A stretch of 62,170 nt of DNA, taken from positions 1 to 62,170 of the forward strand of contig CANQPH010000014.1 in assembly GCA_947625675.1 (NCBI GenBank). Reading direction: 5' to 3'. The first letter of the stretch is position 1, and every line of letters starts with the position of its first letter. The notes beneath the pieces are model-generated. The model was not told the DNA's origin and made no database searches. It saw nothing but the letters and a program-made list of their open reading frames with translations. The DNA is from an uncultured Acetatifactor sp. (GTDB taxonomy: Bacteria; Bacillota; Clostridia; Lachnospirales; Lachnospiraceae). Position numbers and translations under genes: made by a program. Below, one piece after another: positions 57,076-62,170 of this stretch.

Positions 57076-59697
57076 TTACGGTTTCACTACGGTATAATCT
57101 CTGGCCGGAAGCTCGGTGCCGTCCGGGGCCTGAGCGGTTTCGTAACTGTAATTCACATAGACTTTGGTGCCGTCCTCGTAAGTGGTGCAGGTCACCTTGT
57201 CCGTCAGGTATTGATGTCCCGTCATCCTCTGGTTGAAGACGTGCCCCATTTCCCTGTTGTACCTGGCGTAGATTTCCGCCGCCTGGCTTCCCCAGGAGTC
57301 GATGCCGGCGCCGAAGTACCTGGTGTAGTCGCTGTCCTGCAGGACGAAGGAGGTCTCCTTCATGAAAGTGAAGGAAAGTCCGGCCCCGTATTCCGCCGAT
57401 TTCAGCAGCTCTCCCTCTTCATCCTGGGCCAGGTTCAGGGACTCTCCGGTATAATTGGTGAAGCCGTGGATCGCAATCTGGTAAAAAGGAATCATCCGAT
57501 CCAGAATCGTGTATTCCGTGCCGCTCAGATCCATGTTGGTCACCATGTCCGCATAGGGAAGAGCGAAGTCATTGCCCATGTTGATCATGATGCCCTCTCC
57601 CGCTTCCCGGGCCTTCTTGAGCATGGCCACCTGTGCGCTCATGGCCTCCTGCCTGGTGAAAGGATCATCCTCATCGAAATCGGAGGAAAGATCCCGGCCC
57701 ACATCCCGGAAGGACACGCCTGTGCCGTTTTTCGCCGCATAGGAGATGAGATTGTCCGCCATGGTCTCTCTGTTTGCATGGTTCAGCAGATAATAACTGT
57801 CCTTGTCTTCCTCCTGGGCGAAGGTGACGGTGGAATACTCATAGAGTTCCGCCCTCTCCTGGCTCATCAGCTTGGCGGCATCCAGGAATACGATGAAGCC
57901 GTCCAGGGGATCGCTGTTATAAGCGTAATTGGTGACGCCGTCCAGGTAGATCTTCATATTGTTGGACTTCGTATAGCTGATCAGGTTCTGCAGGTCCTTT
58001 TTGCTGCCCAGGTCGGAAACCAGCCGCACCTTCGACAGCACCTTCTGCTGGAGTCCGCCGTTGGCCCAGCCGCTGAGCTTCACGTACATCTGTCCGAAGC
58101 CCGCATCCCGAAGGGACTGCAGAATCTGCTGGGCTTCCTTGAAACTGGTGAGCTTCAGGGGCTTGTCGACGGGCACGCCCAGGAACTGCCTGGTCTTGTC
58201 GGCCGCTCCCAGGATCTCCACGGTCACGGGGGTCTCCGTCTGGTCCACGGGGAGGAATTCCTCCGGATACTTGGCGGCCAGGTAGTCATGGTAGACATTG
58301 GCCATATCCACATAATTGTCGCTGTCCACGAACCGGTATCTCTGCACCAGGCTCTCCTGAGGTGGCTGCTCTTCGTAGACGAACATCATGCCCGTATACC
58401 GGTCGCCCACGTCATACTGCTCTCTGTGCAGGACGGTGTAAACCGCATTCACGTAATTGTAGCTGTTGCTCTTGCCGCTGACGTCCGCCTGGATGGAAGC
58501 ATAGGAAGAACCGTCCTCCAGGAGGCACAAGACTCCGTTGCCTTCCTTGGCGATGCCGAAAGCGTTGAAATAAACCTCGGTGTTGTGCACCAGCGATTTT
58601 CTGACGGAAGCCATGTCCCAGCCGTACAGATTGGAATAATAGGTGCTCTGGGCGATCTTGCCGTTGTTGAAATCGATCTGGGCGCCGCCGCCCTCCGGCA
58701 CCAGGAGATAACCGTCCTCTCCCGTTCCGCCCGCTCCGAAATAAGGCAGGATGATCAGGGTATAAAGAGGATAATCGCTCAGGTACTCGATCTGGTCCAT
58801 GGGCACTTCCACCACCAGGTCGTCGCCCTCCAGCCGGTAGATCATGCTGACGTTGAACACGGCCTTCTTGACGGCGCCCCCGAGGGAGCCCAGCTCCTTG
58901 TCCGCCTCGTACTCCTCGTAGGTGTAGCCGGCGGCCGCAAAGATCTTCTCCATCATGGTCTTCACGTTCTCCGTGGCGTTCTCGCGGATGACGTAAGCCT
59001 TCTCCGTCTCCAGGATCGGGTAGTTGGCCAGAAGTTCGTCCTTCTTTTCCTGATCTCTCTTGCTCAGGTTGTTGATGTCATAGAGCTTGTAGTAATTGTC
59101 CACGATGGATTTGTCGGAGGATTCCATCTTCTCCATGTAGCCTTCCATCCTCTCCACGGAAATGGCCGGAGGGATGACGAATTCCCTCTCCACGTCGCCG
59201 ATGGTATAATTCACCCGGATGGAGTCCGCATCCGCCTCGATCTCGTAGATCTTGTTCTCCATGCTGTAAGCGTAGTTGTTATAGATGGTGTCCACGCCGT
59301 TGATCGTGCTGTAGACCATCATCAGGGTGGACTGCAGATTCCCCTTCTCCATGGGCAGGGCCTTGGGATCGTTGGCCGCATCGGGAGGATTGGAATACCA
59401 CACCATTCCGGTATCCTTCACCGTCAGGGAGAACTGGGTGGTGGCGGAATCCATAACCAGCTTCAGCCTGTCATTCTCCAGCACAATCTCTTCCTCTTCC
59501 CCTTCGTAGGCGTTGGCCCGGATGATCTCTTCTTCTTCCGGCTCCACTTTGTACAGCATGATGGATATCACGCCCACTAAGATGACAAGGAGGAGAATGA
59601 TCGGGAAAATCAGGCTTTTCAAACGGCTTTTCAAGGCGGCCTTCATTTCTGAGTTTTTGACCGCTTTGTCTTTCTTGACCGCTTTGTCTTTTTTCAT
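57076..59697 (-). CDS. DUF5696-type membrane-anchored extracellular protein
   Basis: 873 residues. A short lysine-rich cytoplasmic start, one TM helix at about 29-50, then a long outside part. The first 450 residues are beta-rich (supersandwich-like: LKLVMDSATTQFSLTVKDTG and the following). Residues about 500-830 look like a TIM barrel (FGQMYVKLSGWANGG, MKIYLDGVTNYAYN and FRDVGRDLSSDFDEDD). Such a build recalls large glycosidases, but catalysis is unproven. It is in one unit with YIP1, NHL and ABC genes, which suggests a role in surface glycan handling. GAGGA-type site before the ATG. Confidence 0.78.
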   Translation of the reverse strand: MKKDKAVKKDKAVKNSEMKAALKSRLKSLIFPIILLLVILVGVISIMLYKVEPEEEEIIRANAYEGEEEEIVLENDRLKLVMDSATTQFSLTVKDTGMVWYSNPPDAANDPKALPMEKGNLQSTLMMVYSTINGVDTIYNNYAYSMENKIYEIEADADSIRVNYTIGDVEREFVIPPAISVERMEGYMEKMESSDKSIVDNYYKLYDINNLSKRDQEKKDELLANYPILETEKAYVIRENATENVKTMMEKIFAAAGYTYEEYEADKELGSLGGAVKKAVFNVSMIYRLEGDDLVVEVPMDQIEYLSDYPLYTLIILPYFGAGGTGEDGYLLVPEGGGAQIDFNNGKIAQSTYYSNLYGWDMASVRKSLVHNTEVYFNAFGIAKEGNGVLCLLEDGSSYASIQADVSGKSNSYNYVNAVYTVLHREQYDVGDRYTGMMFVYEEQPPQESLVQRYRFVDSDNYVDMANVYHDYLAAKYPEEFLPVDQTETPVTVEILGAADKTRQFLGVPVDKPLKLTSFKEAQQILQSLRDAGFGQMYVKLSGWANGGLQQKVLSKVRLVSDLGSKKDLQNLISYTKSNNMKIYLDGVTNYAYNSDPLDGFIVFLDAAKLMSQERAELYEYSTVTFAQEEDKDSYYLLNHANRETMADNLISYAAKNGTGVSFRDVGRDLSSDFDEDDPFTRQEAMSAQVAMLKKAREAGEGIMINMGNDFALPYADMVTNMDLSGTEYTILDRMIPFYQIAIHGFTNYTGESLNLAQDEEGELLKSAEYGAGLSFTFMKETSFVLQDSDYTRYFGAGIDSWGSQAAEIYARYNREMGHVFNQRMTGHQYLTDKVTCTTYEDGTKVYVNYSYETAQAPDGTELPARDYTVVKP

Positions 59698-59716
59698 GGT
59701 TGCTTCTCCTTTCTCG

Positions 59717-60373
59717 TCACAAACGGAACATGATTTCTCGTGCGATAGAGATGAAATACATCACGCCGGAGCTGATCATACTGAAGAACAAAAGCAGGAT
59801 GAAGATCATGACCAGCATGGCAAAAATCGTAAATACAGTAAAAAGTATGGTCTTGCTGATGGTATATTCGTGGATCTGCATCATGGCGCAGAGAAACAGG
59901 ACCGCCGCCCACAGCAGGGCGAAGCCGCTCAGCACCGTGTAGAACTCCGCCTCGTCCACCGTGAGCACGTTGCTGAACAGGATCAGCGGGAACTGCAGCA
60001 GCGGATAAGGGGTCATGGCGTAGCAGGAAGCCATGTAAATCTGGGGCAGCCTGCCCTTGCCGTCGAACAGAGTGGTCAGACCCCAGTTGCCCACGCACCA
60101 CAGGGCCAGGGGGAACAGGATGCTGGCGATGTACAGGAAAATGTTGATCCGGTCCCAGTTCACCCGCAGGAAGATGAATCCGGTAAACTGCAGGCTCAGG
60201 ACCCGGGCCAGCAGGGTCAGTAACAGAATGGTGTTGGCCGCCGCCATGGAGCCCCTCTTCTCATGGGTCAGATCCCAGAAGCCGTCCAGCGGATGGGTGA
60301 TGCAGTACAGGGCGAAGCGCAGCGTTGCCAGATAATGCTTCAGATCGATTTTCTTTTTCAACGTAGCTATCAT
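59717..60373 (-). CDS. YIP1-family membrane protein
   Basis: 218 residues with about five transmembrane segments and the YIP1 pattern (THPLDGFWDLTHEKRGS, and YAMTPYPLL between segments). Function in bacteria is unknown. It is 14 bp from the NHL gene and 19 bp from the DUF5696 gene, so the three are probably made together. GGGAGG before the ATG. Confidence 0.82.
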   Translation of the reverse strand: MIATLKKKIDLKHYLATLRFALYCITHPLDGFWDLTHEKRGSMAAANTILLLTLLARVLSLQFTGFIFLRVNWDRINIFLYIASILFPLALWCVGNWGLTTLFDGKGRLPQIYMASCYAMTPYPLLQFPLILFSNVLTVDEAEFYTVLSGFALLWAAVLFLCAMMQIHEYTISKTILFTVFTIFAMLVMIFILLLFFSMISSGVMYFISIAREIMFRL

Positions 60374-60387
60374 GTCTGCCTCCCTTT

Positions 60388-61881
60388 CTAAACCTTGAAG
60401 ATGTCAGCCCGATCGATCTCGGCCTTGACCTTCTTCACCCTCCCTATGGCAAGGGGCACGCAAAGCACCAGGAACACGATCAGGAAGATGACCACGATAT
60501 GGTCTTCCACCCATTCCTTCCGGTATTGCTTGAAAGCCTTGGAATAATTGTCTTCATCGTATTTCAATTTGAAATATTCCATGGACTCATGGTATTTTCC
60601 CTGACGCAGGAGGGACCGGCCGATGCCTATGTAAGCCAGGTCGTTGTTGCCGTTCCTGTCCAGAACCTTCTGCCAGGATTCCCCGGACTCCGTATAGTAC
60701 CCGTCCTGGAACTGTTCGATAGCCTGATAGATCAGGCTCCCGTATTCCGTAGGGGTGAACAGGGTCAGGCTGGCGTCCACGGAATCCAGCACCAGAAGAT
60801 CGTGATCCATGTGCTCGATGGCCGCAGGCTGCCGGAAGTATCCGTCCATGTTGCCGGCTCCGCCGAAGGCGAAGAGCATGCGCCCCTGATCGTCATAGGC
60901 GAAGAGCCTGCCTCTCACCTTGTCCAGAGCCACGTAGACCTTGTTCTCCATGGCGGTGATGTCCACGATGAGGGAAGGACCGTTATAACCGCCGGCGTCT
61001 TCCCATATGATATCGCCGATCACGTTCCATTCGCCGTTCTGGATCAGGATGTCATTGCCCAGCATGTTCAGCCGCCTGATGGGAACGGCGTCGCCGGAAT
61101 CCAGATCCGTCCCATTGACGTTCATGGTGCAGACGAAGACGAAGCCTTCCGGATCGATGTAGAGGTTGTCATACTCCGTGGGCACGAAGGATACCATCTG
61201 GGCCCTCTGCTCCTGGGTGGCCAGGCGCTTCCAGATATAGTCCGTCCATTTGAACAACACCTTGGTGGCTCCCACGAAGCCGGAGAACTCTCCGTCGTTT
61301 TCAAATTTGATGAGACCCTGGTTCACGTTGGTGGCGATGCAGTAAACCCTTCCCGCCGTGTCCACGCTCAGTTTGGTCGGGATGAAGCTCTGCTTGGGGT
61401 CAAAATTGGAATCCTGGGGCTTGGTGAATTCCATAATGAAGTTCAGATCCAGATCCAGCTTCAGGATCCGCTGGTTGCCGCTGTCGCAGATGAACATATA
61501 GCCGTCTTCCGTCACGTCCACGTCCGTGGGGGCCGAAAAGGTGTTGGGCTCCGCACCCTGGAAGCTGTCGATGACCCGCACCACGTCAATGGTGTCCTGA
61601 TCCACCCGCTCCAGTTCGATGATCCGGTTGTTGCCGGTATCACAGATGTAGATCATGTTGCCGATCACGTTCAGGCCCTGGGGATTCGTGAGCTTTCCTT
61701 CCAGGCCCATGTCCGCGGCGGTATAGACCTTCTGTACCGAATAAGCGTCGGGAGAATACTGAATCTCTCCCCAATAATCATAATTATAGGTGTAGCCCTC
61801 CTCCGCAAAGACCGTCATGGAGGAAGCCAGAGCAAGGAGCATGCAGATAATCAGTGCGCTGAATCGTCTTAATCTCTTCAT
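60388..61881 (-). CDS. Secreted NHL-repeat beta-propeller with TPR-like region and C-terminal membrane anchor
   Basis: 497 residues. Signal peptide about 1-26 (ALASSMTVFAEE). NHL-type repeats from about 50 to 370 (LTNPQGLNVIGNMIYICDTG, FSAPTDVDVTEDGYMFICDS and similar). A TPR-like helical stretch (about 385-455, YIGIGRSLLRQGKYHESMEY), then a TM helix near 462-482 and a basic cytoplasmic end. It is extracellular and tethered at its C-terminus. Probably a binding or scaffold partner of the DUF5696 protein. GGAGGTG before the ATG. Confidence 0.85.
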   Translation of the reverse strand: MKRLRRFSALIICMLLALASSMTVFAEEGYTYNYDYWGEIQYSPDAYSVQKVYTAADMGLEGKLTNPQGLNVIGNMIYICDTGNNRIIELERVDQDTIDVVRVIDSFQGAEPNTFSAPTDVDVTEDGYMFICDSGNQRILKLDLDLNFIMEFTKPQDSNFDPKQSFIPTKLSVDTAGRVYCIATNVNQGLIKFENDGEFSGFVGATKVLFKWTDYIWKRLATQEQRAQMVSFVPTEYDNLYIDPEGFVFVCTMNVNGTDLDSGDAVPIRRLNMLGNDILIQNGEWNVIGDIIWEDAGGYNGPSLIVDITAMENKVYVALDKVRGRLFAYDDQGRMLFAFGGAGNMDGYFRQPAAIEHMDHDLLVLDSVDASLTLFTPTEYGSLIYQAIEQFQDGYYTESGESWQKVLDRNGNNDLAYIGIGRSLLRQGKYHESMEYFKLKYDEDNYSKAFKQYRKEWVEDHIVVIFLIVFLVLCVPLAIGRVKKVKAEIDRADIFKV

Positions 61882-61893
61882 CTTCCACCTCCA

Positions 61894-62170
61894 TCAATCT
61901 TTCAGGCCGGAAGTGGCCATGGTTTCCAGGATCTGGGTCTGGGAAAGGATGAACGTGATGATCGGAACGATCATGACCACCACGGTAACCGCCGCAGCCT
62001 GGCCGGTTCTGGCGATACCACCGCTCTGAATCTGCTGCAGGGCGTACACGAGGGTCTTCTTCTCTTCGGAGTAGATAAAGGTGGAAGCCCTGTTGTTCCA
62101 CAGGCTCTGCACGGAGAAGATGATCAGGGTCATCCAGGCGGACTTCACGTTAGGCATCACGATGCTGATG
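61894..62170 (-). CDS. Sugar ABC transporter permease, C-terminal part (cut by window end)
   Basis: The last 90 or so residues of a CUT1-type permease: PNVKSAWMTLIIF after the EAA loop, then a final TM pair ending VVMIVPIITFILSQTQIL. The frame stays open to the window edge, so the gene continues beyond 62170. Its presence before the NHL gene shows that the operon begins further right, possibly with another importer. Confidence 0.8.
   Translation of the reverse strand, partial: ISIVMPNVKSAWMTLIIFSVQSLWNNRASTFIYSEEKKTLVYALQQIQSGGIARTGQAAAVTVVVMIVPIITFILSQTQILETMATSGLKD

Overview
The window is about 62 kb from a moderately GC-rich member of the Clostridia, most like an uncultured gut Lachnospiraceae. 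The pointers are strong AGGAGG-type ribosome binding sites, lipobox-type solute-binding proteins, Lpl/Ytc-style sugar permeases, YesM/YesN-style two-component genes, and a PD-(D/E)XK/AAA ORF of a kind common in that family. The family assignment is an inference. Almost every gene is on the minus strand. The exceptions are an Ldh_2 dehydrogenase (456-1577) and an AraC regulator (16658-17449). No rRNA, tRNA, CRISPR array or insertion sequence was found.

Layout, left to right. 0.1-0.35 kb: a probable structured RNA with its own promoter. 1.6-7.3 kb: MFS exporter > GH2 > DUF5060-type hydrolase. 7.4-12.6 kb: GH2 > GH78-like. 12.9-17.4 kb: GPH symporter > tannase-like hydrolase, with a divergent AraC gene. 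17.4-20.5 kb: GH3 and an SGNH esterase. 20.6-26 kb: two-component kinase and regulator, a solute-binding lipoprotein and an orphan lipoprotein. 26-30 kb: CUT1 sugar importer. 30-34.7 kb: second tannase-like hydrolase and a GH3. 34.8-37.7 kb: AAA/PD-(D/E)XK ORF and a broken AAA/DUF4143 ORF. 37.9-53 kb: a long leftward array made of a truncated GH43, two adaptors, FtsX permease, two ATPases, GH10 xylanase, NagB, GH43 and GH2. 53-62 kb: a second sugar ABC locus with DUF5696, YIP1 and NHL proteins.

The glycosidases lack signal peptides, so the picture is import of oligosaccharides by ABC, GPH or MFS systems followed by cytoplasmic breakdown (beta-galactosidase-like GH2, rhamnosidase-like GH78, GH3, GH43, GH10 and esterases).

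The strongest new observation is a shared promoter architecture at six places (about 7.4, 12.7, 21.9, 29.9, 32.2 and 34.75 kb). Two TCGGAT-like half-sites lie exactly 21 bp apart, and the proximal one starts 35 or 36 bp upstream of the first base of a TATAAT-like box. These promoters precede the MFS/GH2, GH2/GH78, lipoprotein, sugar ABC importer, tannase-like hydrolase and GH3 units. This looks like the regulon of the AraC-type response regulator at 23.5-24.2 kb. In front of the importer the half-site is amplified into six tandem copies. The other conspicuous theme is short tandem-repeat expansion, both between genes (periods 16, 17, about 21-24, 39 and about 51 bp) and inside genes (GH2 and the ABC exporter parts).
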